Shown here: positions 44,211 through 53,282 of the stretch, one piece after another
Layout of the letters: every line of letters begins with the position of its first letter
Position numbering within the stretch: the first letter of the stretch is position 1
Source: Flavobacteriales bacterium
Lineage (GTDB): Bacteria; Bacteroidota; Bacteroidia; Flavobacteriales_D; Sanyastnellaceae
Length of the DNA stretch: 64,000 nucleotides
Direction of reading: 5' to 3'
Assembly (NCBI GenBank): GCA_016722445.1
Contig: JADKIZ010000014.1
Span: forward strand, 67,363-131,362
Made by a program: the position numbers and the translations under genes
The notes under the pieces: generated by a model
Seen by the model: the letters and a program-made list of their open reading frames with translations, nothing else
What the model was told of the DNA's origin: nothing
The model's database searches: none

Positions 44211-45563
44211 ATGAATATTGAACGTAACGATCTGGATGCGTTAAATGCTGAGTTAAGCATCAGTATTGCTCCTTCTGATTATGCCGAAAGGGTGGAAAGT
44301 GCCATCAAAAAGTACAGAAAATCGGCTCAAATCCCCGGATTTCGCCCTGGTCACGTGCCTGCAAGTCTCGTAAAACAACGCTTTGGAAAGAGTATTCTGG
44401 CTGAAGAGATCAATCAGGTGATCCAGGACAATCTCTATAAATACATTTCTGAAAACAAAATTGAAATCCTCGGTAGCCCGATTCCTACCGGTGAGGATGA
44501 TGAAGTTGGAAATTGGGACAATCCCGGCGATTTTAAATTCAGATATCATTTGGGATTGGCGCCAGAACTCAATATTGATTTGAATAATTCACTCACCTTT
44601 GATTACTTCAAGGTGAATGTGGATGATACTTTGATCGATAAACAAGCGAAGGATTTGGCCCGTCGATATGGCAAAATGAGCGAGCCTGAAACGAGTGGCG
44701 GTGAAGACATGATCATCGTGAAATTCGATGAGCTTGATTCAAATGGTGATGTGAAAGAAGGTGGCATCTCTCATCAAAGTACCGTGAGTGTTGAATTTGT
44801 GACGGATGAAATCACCAAAAACAAACTCATCGGACTGAAAATTGGCGATGAGGTAACTGTTGATCCGCGCCTGCTTTCTGCCAACCACGAGGATCTCGGA
44901 AAAATGCTGAATATTTCGCATGATGCTGTTCATCATTTGGAAAGTCTATTCAGATTAACTGTCGTTGAAATAAAACGCATCGAGCCACACGCAGTGGATC
45001 AGGAGCTTTTTGATAAACTCTATGGTGAAGGTGAAATCAATGGTGTGGATGCATTCAGAGCCAAAGTGAAAGGTGATCTGGAAAACATGTTTGCAGGCGA
45101 TTCGGACTATCTTTTTAAAAGAGAATTCGCCAAAAAATATACAGAGTCCATCAACCCACAACTTCCGGATTCTTTCCTGAAAAAATACATCGCGCTGACC
45201 AATGAGAAGCCTGTTACGGCTGAAATGATCGAGCACGATTACCCTTACTATGCTGCACAGTTGAAATGGGAATTGATTGAAGGTAAAATCATCCGACAAT
45301 ATGAAGTGCGTGTTGCACCTGATGATGCTGTTGCTCACGTGAAACGCGTTCTGGCTGCACGTTATGCGCAGTACGGATTGCCGATGGAAGACGAAATGCT
45401 TACCGAATTCGCGAAAAAATCACTTGCTGAAAAAGAAGAAGCAAAAAGGGTTTATGACTTTCTCTATGAAGAGAAAATCATGGAAGTTGTTAAGCAAAAC
45501 TGTACGCTGAATGTGAAGGAAATGTCTTATGATGATTTCGTGCACATGGCACAACACGCATAA
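44211..45563 (+). CDS. tig: Trigger factor (ribosome-associated chaperone)
   Basis: 450 residues. The ribosome-binding N-terminal domain contains QIPGFRPGHVPASLVKQRFG, the classic GFRxGxxP signature loop. The middle PPIase-like region is degenerate, as in Bacteroidota homologues, and the C-terminal arm domain follows (ANEKPVTAEMIEHDYPYY-like helices). It binds nascent chains at the ribosome exit tunnel. It lies downstream of tRNA-Leu with its own AT-rich leader, and an intrinsic terminator follows the stop by 20 bp. Confidence 0.95.
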   Translation: MNIERNDLDALNAELSISIAPSDYAERVESAIKKYRKSAQIPGFRPGHVPASLVKQRFGKSILAEEINQVIQDNLYKYISENKIEILGSPIPTGEDDEVGNWDNPGDFKFRYHLGLAPELNIDLNNSLTFDYFKVNVDDTLIDKQAKDLARRYGKMSEPETSGGEDMIIVKFDELDSNGDVKEGGISHQSTVSVEFVTDEITKNKLIGLKIGDEVTVDPRLLSANHEDLGKMLNISHDAVHHLESLFRLTVVEIKRIEPHAVDQELFDKLYGEGEINGVDAFRAKVKGDLENMFAGDSDYLFKREFAKKYTESINPQLPDSFLKKYIALTNEKPVTAEMIEHDYPYYAAQLKWELIEGKIIRQYEVRVAPDDAVAHVKRVLAARYAQYGLPMEDEMLTEFAKKSLAEKEEAKRVYDFLYEEKIMEVVKQNCTLNVKEMSYDDFVHMAQHA

Positions 45564-45583
45564 TGCATTCAAATGATATGTAT

Positions 45584-45614
45584 AAAGGCCTCTACGCAGA
45601 GGCCTTTATTTTTG
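45584..45614 (+). terminator. Intrinsic terminator of tig
   Basis: AAAGGCCTCT (45584-45593) and AGAGGCCTTT (45598-45607) form a 10-bp perfect stem with an ACGC loop, followed by ATTTTTG. Confidence 0.92.
45607..45614 (+). promoter_or_regulatory. Possible -7 element (TATTTTTG) of pnuC overlapping the tig terminator T-tract
   Basis: TATTTTTG fits TAnnTTTG and lies 13 bp before the pnuC ATG at 45627, so the same bases may end tig transcription and start an almost leaderless pnuC transcript. Confidence 0.35.
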
Positions 45615-45626
45615 CTTGCACTTTTA

Positions 45627-46169
45627 ATGAACCGCATCCTTGAAATATCTGCCGTCGTACTCAATCTGATGTACACGATCCTATACTTGAATGGCAGTTC
45701 TTGGTGTTATCTTTTTGGTATACTCGGTCCAGTGACACTAGCAGCATTGTGTCTAAGGAACAAGCTCTACGCTGAACCTCTGCTTCAATTGTGCTATGTG
45801 GGTTTTGCAATTTATGGTTGGGTGAATGGTGGAGAAGAATGGGTGGTGAAACACTGGACATTCAATCAGAATCTACCCTACATTGTGGTGTCGCTCATTC
45901 TCGCTCTAACCGCCGGAGTGTTATTAAAAAAGTTTACAGATGCGAAACTACCCGTAGCCGATAGCGTAGTAACGGTCTTTGGGATTACCGGAACATGGCT
46001 CATGGTGAACTATGTACACGAAAACTGGTTATATTTTATCATGATCAATTCGATATCTGTACTGATTTATGTTCGCCGCAAACTCTATGTAGGAGCAGCT
46101 ATGTTTGCACTCTATTTGTTCATGGCAGTGGATGGATACTTTGAATTAAAATTGTTTTACGCGTGGTAA
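45627..46169 (+). CDS. pnuC: Nicotinamide riboside transporter PnuC
   Basis: 180 residues with six or seven membrane helices. The family motifs are LYAEPLLQLCYVGFAIYGWVNW-like (here YVGFAIYGWVNGGEEW), FGITGTWLMVNYVHENWL and LYLFMAVDGYFEL, all typical of PnuC. The longer frame from 45573 begins inside the tig terminator, so the ATG at 45627 is used. The stop overlaps the nadR-like GTG start, giving a transporter-kinase operon for nicotinamide riboside salvage to NAD. Confidence 0.93.
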   Translation: MNRILEISAVVLNLMYTILYLNGSSWCYLFGILGPVTLAALCLRNKLYAEPLLQLCYVGFAIYGWVNGGEEWVVKHWTFNQNLPYIVVSLILALTAGVLLKKFTDAKLPVADSVVTVFGITGTWLMVNYVHENWLYFIMINSISVLIYVRRKLYVGAAMFALYLFMAVDGYFELKLFYAW

Positions 46170-46705
46170 GAATTGCAATTACAGGTCCGGAATGTTGCGG
46201 TAAATCCACCCTGGCAAAATGGCTGGGTGAAAACTTATTTGATTCAAAGGTGGTGACCGAATACGCGCGCCAATACCTCTGCGATAAGGGCGATGCTTAT
46301 GAGTACAACAAAGAAGATATCCTGACCATCGCAAGAAAAACAGCTGCCTATCTCACCAAAGCTTTCAAATCAAATATTGATGCGTTGATTGTGGACACTG
46401 ATTTCTACGTGTTGGATGTGTGGTGGAATGAAAAATATGGCGACCATAATCCTGAAATCATAGAGATGAAACATTCGTATGATTTCGATCTTTATTTGTT
46501 GTGTTTGCCGGATTTACCTTGGGAGGAAGATCCATTGCGCGAAAATCCCGATGACCGCGAGAGACTTTACCAAATCTATCATCAGGAATTAATCAAAGAT
46601 GGAAGAACCGTGGAGGTTGTGCGTGGAACCGGTGAAGAAAGAATGAGCAATATTTTGGCGAAAATCTTAAGAAGATTTCCGAAGTTGATGACGGAAGAAG
46701 ATTGA
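46163..46705 (+). CDS. NadR-like ribosylnicotinamide kinase
   Basis: 180-residue P-loop ATPase: ITGPECCGKSTLAKWLGE at residues 6-23 is the NadR-type Walker A, VVTEYARQYL follows, and ALIVDTDFYVLDVWW gives the Walker B region. It corresponds to the C-terminal kinase domain of E. coli NadR without the adenylyltransferase part, and phosphorylates nicotinamide riboside to NMN. The start is a GTG overlapping the pnuC stop (GTGGTAA). Operon context with pnuC strongly supports the role. The 3' end overlaps the convergent vanZ gene by 39 bp. Confidence 0.9.
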   Translation: MVRIAITGPECCGKSTLAKWLGENLFDSKVVTEYARQYLCDKGDAYEYNKEDILTIARKTAAYLTKAFKSNIDALIVDTDFYVLDVWWNEKYGDHNPEIIEMKHSYDFDLYLLCLPDLPWEEDPLRENPDDRERLYQIYHQELIKDGRTVEVVRGTGEERMSNILAKILRRFPKLMTEED

Positions 46706-47080
46706 AAATGCTTTAGTCGCCGCCACCCCCAATCCGGATAACGTTCCAATCAAATCTGCGATCCAATCATAGAAATCACTGTCGCGATCTGCTCCGGAAA
46801 TTCCCTGATACCATTCTAGCGATGCACCATATGCTAAACAAAATAGCATGACAACTAACCACTGTGTGACTGTGCGTCTTTTTCCAAAGAACATGGCGGA
46901 ACGCCACATCAGAAATGACAAAGCGGAGAACATAACAAAGTGAACGACTTTGTCAGCATGTGGAATACTGATACGAGGTTCATGTTCAGATGGTATCTTG
47001 ACCACATGCAATAAAAAGACAATAGCCGCCCAAATAATTGGAGCGGCTATGGCCAATATCTTACCCGATCCTTTGTTCAA
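46667..47080 (-). CDS. VanZ-family membrane protein
   Basis: 137 residues with four membrane helices. It has the VanZ pattern IPHADKVVHFVMFSALSFLMW, GASLEWYQGISGADRDSDFYDWIADLIGTLSGLG. The start is probably a TTG at 47080 (NKGSGKILA). It lies 33 bp downstream of gcvH on the same strand, a common Bacteroidota arrangement. The biochemical role of these VanZ-like proteins is unknown. Confidence 0.88.
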   Translation of the reverse strand: MNKGSGKILAIAAPIIWAAIVFLLHVVKIPSEHEPRISIPHADKVVHFVMFSALSFLMWRSAMFFGKRRTVTQWLVVMLFCLAYGASLEWYQGISGADRDSDFYDWIADLIGTLSGLGVAATKAFSIFFRHQLRKSS

Positions 47081-47113
47081 GAGGATAGATATAAATCGTT
47101 ATTTTCATGTTGA

Positions 47114-47488
47114 TCAGAGCAGTGCCTGATAACCTGCAGCATCTAGCAATTGACTCATGTCTGCGCCGGCAGCGATTTTTACTTTGATCATCCAGCCATT
47201 TCCATAAGGATCGGTATTCACTGAAGCAGGGTCATCAGCAAGGCCAGCATTCACTTCAAGTACCTCTCCTGCAACTGGCATAAACAAATCGCTTACTGTT
47301 TTAACAGCTTCAACAGTGCCAAAAATTTCGTGGGCACCAAGTGTTTGTCCTTGTGTTTCAATTTCTACAAATACAATATCACCCAATTCGCTTTGTGCAA
47401 ACTCCGTGATGCCAATGGTGGCAATATCACCATCGATTTTCACCCATTCGTGATCTTTGGTGTACTTTAATTCGGCTGGAAAATTCAT
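47114..47488 (-). CDS. gcvH: Glycine cleavage system H protein
   Basis: 124-residue lipoyl carrier. The lipoylated lysine is in FGTVEAVKTVSDLFMP, and N-terminal YTKDHEWVKIDGD and C-terminal DPYGNGWMIKVK are canonical. It shuttles the aminomethyl group between the P, T and L proteins of glycine cleavage. It is the substrate class for LipB (encoded at 3.9 kb). A possible -7 element TACATTTA lies upstream on the minus strand. Confidence 0.97.
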   Translation of the reverse strand: MNFPAELKYTKDHEWVKIDGDIATIGITEFAQSELGDIVFVEIETQGQTLGAHEIFGTVEAVKTVSDLFMPVAGEVLEVNAGLADDPASVNTDPYGNGWMIKVKIAAGADMSQLLDAAGYQALL

Positions 47489-47622
47489 AAGATTTTTTTT
47501 ATTGTGGGTGTAAATGTAATAGGACAGCGAATTCCTGTATGTGATAAAGAATACCTCAACGAATATTTTGTGATTAGCCTCCTGAACAGGCAGTTCATTT
47601 TACCTTCGTGTATTCAATCAAT

Positions 47623-48021
47623 ATGAAAATGGAACTTACCATAGCGCAGTTACTACTGCTTTTGTTGATCGGCCTGCTCGCAGGTGCGTTAAGTGGTTTT
47701 GTGGGTGTTGGCGGAGGCGTCATCATCGTACCGGCCATGGTTTACTTACTTGGAATGACACAAATGCAGGGACAGGGAATCAGTCTCGCTGTATTGATGT
47801 TGCCGGTAGGCGTGCTTGGTGTGATGAACTATTACAAAGCCGGTCACGTCAATTTCAATTACGCATTTGTGATCGCCGCAGGTTTTGTTGTAGGAAGTTA
47901 TTTCGGATCGAAATATGCCTTGAAACTTCCTGAACATAAGGTCAAATTCATATTCGGGTTGTTCCTGCTTTATATCGCCGGACAAATGCTATGGAAGAGT
48001 GGCTCGAAGATTTTTGAATGA
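47623..48021 (+). CDS. TSUP (TauE/SafE) family membrane protein, half-size
   Basis: About 132 residues and four helices with the TSUP signature LLAGALSGFVGVGGGVIIVPAMVYLLG and a C-terminal KFIFGLFLLYIAGQMLW. Full-length members have two such halves, whereas short ones like this are common in Bacteroidota and may dimerise. It is a putative exporter of sulfite, sulfoacetate or similar anions. A TACCTTCG element just upstream could be its -7 box. Confidence 0.85.
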   Translation: MKMELTIAQLLLLLLIGLLAGALSGFVGVGGGVIIVPAMVYLLGMTQMQGQGISLAVLMLPVGVLGVMNYYKAGHVNFNYAFVIAAGFVVGSYFGSKYALKLPEHKVKFIFGLFLLYIAGQMLWKSGSKIFE

Positions 48022-48023
48022 TT

Positions 48024-49265
48024 CTACATTCCTCGTCTTTTCATTTCTTTCAAAATAAGACTGAGCTCACGCCCGGTTTGTCCTTTTACCGAAGTGTTTT
48101 CCTGTGCCCTTCTAATGAGATAAGGCACCACCTCTTTGATCGGTCCATAAGGAACATATTTTGCAACGTTGTAGCCCGCATTGGCAAGATTGAAGCTGAT
48201 GTGATCACTCATTCCAAACAACTGGGCGAAATAAACCCGCTTGTCGTTCCTGGCAATTTTCTTTTCATCCATCATCTTCGCAAGTCGCATGCTGCTGTTT
48301 TCATTGTGTGTCCCGGCACATATGGAAATGCGATCGATATGTTCGATGCAATAATCCACCGCAGCATCAAAATCCTTGTCGCATGAAGCTTTATCGGGTT
48401 GAATGGGATCGCGGTAATTTTTTTCTGCTGCCCGAGCTCTTTCTTTTTCCATGTAAGCCCCGCGAACAAGCTTTAGCCCTATGAAATAGCCGCGATGGAT
48501 GGCGCGCTGATGGGAGACTTTGAGGTATTCAAGTCTGTCGTGACGATACATCTGAAGGGTGTTGTACACGATGGCTTTTTCCTTGTTGTATTTCTCCATC
48601 ATTTCATCCGTCAATTGATCGATGGCATCTTGAATCCAACTGTCTTCTGCATCGATAAACAAAGGTGTGTCGGTGTCGTGTGCCAAAGCGCAGATGTCAT
48701 CCACCCGACTGCGAACCCTTTGCCATTCGGCAATTTCGGCATCAGTCAGTTTTTCTTTTGCATTCACTTTTTCCAATAACTCGAAACGGGCAAGTCCGGT
48801 TACCTTAAAAACCGAAAATGGGATATGGGGATTTCCATGTGCAGTTTTGATGGTCTGAAGGGTTTCGTCTCGGGTACGGTCGAAATCGGCCTCACTGTCT
48901 TTCCCTTCAACCGAATAATCTAGGATAGTACCAATGTGAAATTGGTCCAGAATTTTGGTTGCCCGGGCACATTCAGCAATGTTTTCGCCTCCGCAAAATT
49001 GTTTGAATATGTTGCCTTTTATGGCCCATCCGATAGGGATGTGTAGGTTGATTGCCAGATTCGTGGCAAATTTACCGAAGCTCACAAAGCCCGGATTGCC
49101 AATTAATCTGAACAAATAATACGACTTGCGAAGCTCGCCTTTGCTCTTATAACCGAATGCAATTTCGGTATTGTCGAATGAAATGCCTGGTTGTGGTTCC
49201 ATCAGGCCGCGAATTTGGCGAAGGTTGTGGTTCCACCAAAAATTCATTTCCCTGATTCCACTCAT
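48024..49265 (-). CDS. Proline dehydrogenase
   Basis: About 413-residue monofunctional FAD-dependent ProDH that oxidises proline to pyrroline-5-carboxylate. Motifs FIDAEDSWIQDAID, YNTLQMYRHDRLEYL, GLKLVRGAYMEKER and the C-terminal YVPYGPIKEVVPYLIRRAQEN form the conserved barrel active site. The ATG at 49265 is taken; a GTG at 49274 is possible. It is convergent with the TSUP gene (2-bp gap) and divergent from the M20 peptidase gene. Confidence 0.95.
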   Translation of the reverse strand: MSGIREMNFWWNHNLRQIRGLMEPQPGISFDNTEIAFGYKSKGELRKSYYLFRLIGNPGFVSFGKFATNLAINLHIPIGWAIKGNIFKQFCGGENIAECARATKILDQFHIGTILDYSVEGKDSEADFDRTRDETLQTIKTAHGNPHIPFSVFKVTGLARFELLEKVNAKEKLTDAEIAEWQRVRSRVDDICALAHDTDTPLFIDAEDSWIQDAIDQLTDEMMEKYNKEKAIVYNTLQMYRHDRLEYLKVSHQRAIHRGYFIGLKLVRGAYMEKERARAAEKNYRDPIQPDKASCDKDFDAAVDYCIEHIDRISICAGTHNENSSMRLAKMMDEKKIARNDKRVYFAQLFGMSDHISFNLANAGYNVAKYVPYGPIKEVVPYLIRRAQENTSVKGQTGRELSLILKEMKRRGM

Positions 49266-49339
49266 GTAATTCACAAACAGAAATTGAAAGATTGTGGCGG
49301 CCGAAGAATATCTTCGCCACCCAATTTATTCAAAACAAT

Positions 49340-50719
49340 ATGGAAAAGGCTATTCAGTACATCAACGATAACAAGCAACGTTTTCTCGACGAACTTTTCG
49401 AACTGCTGCGCATTCCGAGTGTGAGTGCCGATGCAAAATTTAAGGATGAAGTGGCCAAATGCGCGGATTCTGTGGCAGAGCACCTCCGTAAAGCCGGTGC
49501 AGACAACGTGGAAGTTTGCAAAACGAATGGCCATCCGATTGTGTATGGAGATAAGATTACGGATCCTTCCAAACCAACGGTATTGGTTTACGGGCACTAT
49601 GATGTACAACCTGCAGATCCCCTCGAACTGTGGCATACTCCACCATTTGAGCCAACGGTACGCAAAACAGAAATCCATCCCGATGGCGCCATTTTCGCTA
49701 GAGGATCATGCGATGATAAGGGTCAGATGTTTTCACATGTGAAAGCCTTTGAAGCCATGATGAAAACTGGAACGCTGCCTTGCAATATCAAATTTATGAT
49801 TGAAGGTGAAGAGGAGTGTGGAAGCAGCAATCTGGGACCATTTGTGAAAGCAAATCATGACAGACTAAAATGTGATGTTATCCTCATCAGCGACACTTCA
49901 ATCATTGCAAATGATATTCCTTCAATCGACTGTGGATTGCGTGGTTTGAGCTATGTTGAGGTAGAGGTAACTGGCCCTAATCGCGACTTGCACAGCGGCG
50001 TTTATGGTGGTGCTGTATGTAATCCGATCAATATTCTTGCGAAGATGATCGCTTCTATGCATGATGAAAACAATCACATCACCATCCCTGGTTTTTATGA
50101 TGCCGTTCAAGTGCTTAATGAAGCTGAGCGCACAGAATTGAATAAGGCTCCATTTGATGTGGAGGCATACAAAAAGGATTTGGGAATTGGCGATGTGTGG
50201 GGAGAAAAGGGATATACCACGATTGAACGCACTGGTATCCGACCAGCATTGGATTGCAATGGTATCTGGGGTGGCTACATCGGTGAAGGCTCCAAAACGG
50301 TGCTGCCATCAAAGGCTTTCGCGAAAATTTCAATGCGACTTGTTCCCAATCAAAGCAGCGATCAAATCACCGAATTGTTCAAAAAACATTTCGAAAGCAT
50401 TGCGCCAAAGGGCGTTACCGTGGAAGTTCGTCCGCACCATGGTGGTGAACCGGTTGTTACTCCAACTGACTCCAAAGCATATCTTGCAGCAAGCGAGGCT
50501 ATGCTGAAGACCTATGGCAAAAAGCCTATTCCAACACGCGGTGGCGGGTCAATTCCAATTGTTGCGTTGTTCGAGAAAGAATTGGGAGTGAAAACAGTTT
50601 TGATGGGTTTTGGTTTGGATAGCGATGCCCTCCATTCACCAAATGAACACTACGGCATTTTCAATTATTTCAAAGGAATTGAAACGATACCATATTTCCA
50701 TCACTACTACTCGAAATAA
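49340..50719 (+). CDS. M20-family dipeptidase
   Basis: About 459 residues. The zinc ligands are in VLVYGHYDVQPAD, RGSCDDKGQMFSH and EGEEECGSSNLG, with a dimerisation lid domain in the middle (GPNRDLHSGVYGG) and the last ligand region FGLDSDALHSPNEH. It belongs to the carnosinase/CNDP-like group of cytoplasmic metallopeptidases cleaving dipeptides. The ATG at 49340 gives MEKAIQYIND. It is divergent from proline dehydrogenase, so both may serve peptide or amino-acid catabolism. Confidence 0.94.
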   Translation: MEKAIQYINDNKQRFLDELFELLRIPSVSADAKFKDEVAKCADSVAEHLRKAGADNVEVCKTNGHPIVYGDKITDPSKPTVLVYGHYDVQPADPLELWHTPPFEPTVRKTEIHPDGAIFARGSCDDKGQMFSHVKAFEAMMKTGTLPCNIKFMIEGEEECGSSNLGPFVKANHDRLKCDVILISDTSIIANDIPSIDCGLRGLSYVEVEVTGPNRDLHSGVYGGAVCNPINILAKMIASMHDENNHITIPGFYDAVQVLNEAERTELNKAPFDVEAYKKDLGIGDVWGEKGYTTIERTGIRPALDCNGIWGGYIGEGSKTVLPSKAFAKISMRLVPNQSSDQITELFKKHFESIAPKGVTVEVRPHHGGEPVVTPTDSKAYLAASEAMLKTYGKKPIPTRGGGSIPIVALFEKELGVKTVLMGFGLDSDALHSPNEHYGIFNYFKGIETIPYFHHYYSK

Positions 50720-50765
50720 ATCGAAACGGCCGGGTCTTTGTATTGGCGAATCGAAATTGATTCTG

Positions 50766-51227
50766 ATGAAAAAGCTATTCTTTTTAATTGCTGTTGTTTT
50801 CACCATCAGTTCGTGCAGTGTTTACAAGGAAGTTGAGGTGAAGGAAGTACTCGATGTTCAGATTCTTTCTTTTGACCAGGAAGGAGCGGAATGTGAGATT
50901 TATTTGACAGTAGAAAATCCGAATAATTATAAAATCACACTCACCGAAACTCACGTAGACCTAGTGTTTGAAGGAAGACCTTTGGGTGAAGTAAAAGTGT
51001 TGGAGAAAACCGTTATTCCGAAAATGGCACAATCAACCATTAAGTTGAAGTGTTTGGCCAAGCCGGAAAATATTCAAGCGATCGCCGGTGATATTTTTAC
51101 GTTGATGTTCAAATCGGAATTTACCATTGAAGGCAAAGGATATATCAGGGGTAAAGCATTGATGGTTTCGAAAACCGTACCTGTTGAGTTCAAAGAGAAG
51201 ATTCGGAAAGAAGATTTTGGGTTGTGA
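50766..51227 (+). CDS. LEA type 2 family lipoprotein
   Basis: 153 residues from the ATG at 50766: a signal sequence with lipobox (TISSCS), then a single LEA14/WHy-like beta-sandwich. The domain reads AECEIYLTVENPNNYKITLTETHVDLVFEGRPLG ... IPKMAQSTIKLK. Likely anchored by lipid in the periplasm or outer membrane. Function unknown. It lies 46 bp after the M20 peptidase stop and is convergent with the glycosyltransferase operon, whose last gene, once frame-corrected, ends 17 bp away. Confidence 0.85.
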   Translation: MKKLFFLIAVVFTISSCSVYKEVEVKEVLDVQILSFDQEGAECEIYLTVENPNNYKITLTETHVDLVFEGRPLGEVKVLEKTVIPKMAQSTIKLKCLAKPENIQAIAGDIFTLMFKSEFTIEGKGYIRGKALMVSKTVPVEFKEKIRKEDFGL

Positions 51228-51243
51228 TTCGCCAGTATTGATT

Positions 51244-52474
51244 TCAACACTGATCGAAAATGTCTTTCATCAGTTGAAGAGCATTTTTTTCCACGATAAG
51301 AGATTGCTGTTTCCCGGCACCTTTGTCGAAGTTGTGTTTTATCCTCTGACAATAAATTCTTCATGGTTTCATGGCACGCTGTTAGCCCTTCAGTGTCAAA
51401 TGAGGTCAGTACTGCTCCCACGCGGTTTTTCAATACTATTTCATCATCTTCAGACGTGCCGACTTGAACCAGTATGGGCACACCACACATCAGAAATTCT
51501 CCGGTTTTCACCGGAGAACAATATTTTCTCGATTCGAAATTTTCATAGGCAATCAATCCAATGTCCGCTGCGCTGACATATTGCGGTATCATGTGAAATG
51601 GTATTGTGCTCTTTAAATGAAATCTGGTTTTATCAGCGTTGCATTCTATCAACCAGTTTTTTATTTCTCTCATATCATAATCAGTAATGATCAGGACATG
51701 ACCTTCTGGGAAAAGTCGGGACCAAGCGGTGAGTAACTCTATGGTCGCTTTCTGTCTGTACATCCCGCCGAATTTTCCGGGATAAATGATCAAAGGTTCT
51801 TTCGTCAATCCAAGCTCCAATCGAATTTTATTTCGTGCGGACTCATCAAATTTGTTCAGTTCTTCGTCTACACTCGTTGGAATTCGTATCAGTTTTCCCT
51901 TCGCACCCATTGCTTTCAGATCATTCACCATATGTTTGGTTGTACAGGCAACGTATTCTGATTGGAGTCCTATTTTTTTCTCAAAAAAACGAGCAATCTT
52001 ATAACGCAATGAGGAAGCATTCATTCTTCCGCTTTGCATCATAATCAGTGAATGTGGCTCATAGGTGAATTGACAATAAGGCACTCGCAACAAGCGTGAT
52101 GCAATAAAGGCGAAGGTTCCCGCTAATGTTGCCATTCCACAAATCAAATTCAGCTGTTGTTTTCTGTTGATTTTTATAACGAGTCTTATTCCTTGAAAGG
52201 CAGACAGACCTTTTTTCAAAAGAAAAAAGCGACCTGAAGTGAATTGTCGCGGATACCATTGAATGTGATGATCATGAAACAATTGCTCTTTCAAAACAAG
52301 CATTTCGTCAATCGAAACAGCAAATTTTTTCTGCTCATAAGTGATGAGATGAAAGATGGTGTTGTCGTCTTTAAGTGCTTTGAGATAAGATAACATGAGG
52401 CCTTCGCACAGTGGATCTTTCAAACTGTAGTAAAGAAAAACGACGATATGTTTTTTGTTCTCATTTACCATCAC
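51244..52474 (-). CDS. Glycosyltransferase family 4-like protein (one-base frame break near C-terminus)
   Basis: GT-B-fold transferase with an N-terminal HIVVFLYYSLKDP, then YCQFTYEPHS and IRIPTSVDEELNKFDESARNKIRLELGL. The nucleotide-sugar domain has LIIYPGKFGGMYRQKATIELL, then SAADIGLIAYENFESRKYCSPVKTGEFLMCGVPIL. As given, the frame runs to 51074 and overlaps the LEA gene by 154 bp. Removing one A from the A7 run (T7 at 51284-51290) gives a natural end GKNALQLMKDIFDQC with a stop at 51244, 409 residues. Last gene of a four-gene operon. Sugar specificity is unknown. Confidence 0.85.
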
Positions 52475-53282
52475 GACATAAGCAGGGCTAATGCATGCCT
52501 TGCGGCTTTGAGCAAACGTAGCTCTTTGAGATAAGTTTTTAGATATATCAAATGAAAAATGCGTTCTTCTTTTTTCTGTTGTGATGCTGACAATACTTTT
52601 TGTTGTACCTCTTTCATAAAACGCTTGTAATGTGTTTCCATCACAGTTGTAGCACTCATGCTCGAGTCGTGTCGCCTTCTGATTTCATATACCAATTGGT
52701 CGATATGGCCATATTTTCCTTTTTCGGATAATTGAAAAAAGAATATTCTGTCTTCCATGACCAGCCAATCTTCCGGAAACATGAGTGTGTCCATAGTGCT
52801 GCGCCTTATCATCCAGGTAACGCCTGAAAAACATTTTGGCTGAAACAAAGCCATCTCTAAGTGAACTTCACCTTCAATATGTGGTTGATAGGTGTTCAAA
52901 ACGTAGTTGTACGATTCATCAGAAATGGTCACGACACCATCACAAAATGAATATTCTGGGTGTTGGGTCAGAAAATTAATTCTGCTACTCAAGCTGGATG
53001 GAGGTAATTTATCATCGGCATCCAAAAAGCACAAATATTCACCTTTGGCTATTCTGATGCCAGCATTTCTGGCCATACTAATGCCCTTCCTGCTTTCATG
53101 AATCAAGATGATTCTTTCATCTTGAAATGCAAGAACAACTTCAACCGTTTGATCAGTGCTGCCATTATCTATGACAATGAGTTCCCAGTTTGAAATGTCC
53201 TGAGATTGCAGAGAATGTATGGCCTCTGCAATGTAGTCTCCACATTCAACGATGGCATGATGATGCTCACTGAGGGATTCAT
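52471..53282 (-). CDS. Glycosyltransferase family 2 (one-base frame break near N-terminus)
   Basis: The ATG at 53282 overlaps the upstream stop (ATGA) and encodes MNPSVSIIMPSLNV, the GT2 start. Then one base is missing near 53236-53241 (GTGGAGAC). In the corrected frame the protein continues DYIAEAIHSLQ...WELIVIDNGSTD, the canonical GT2 nucleotide-binding segment, and runs through KGISMARNAGIRIAKGEYLCFLDADDKL. It then reaches the stop at 52471, 270 residues. The uninterrupted part begins only near 53106. Catalytic FLDADD and VMEDRIFF (ED motif) are intact. It is third in a four-gene operon with 4-bp overlaps. Confidence 0.87.
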
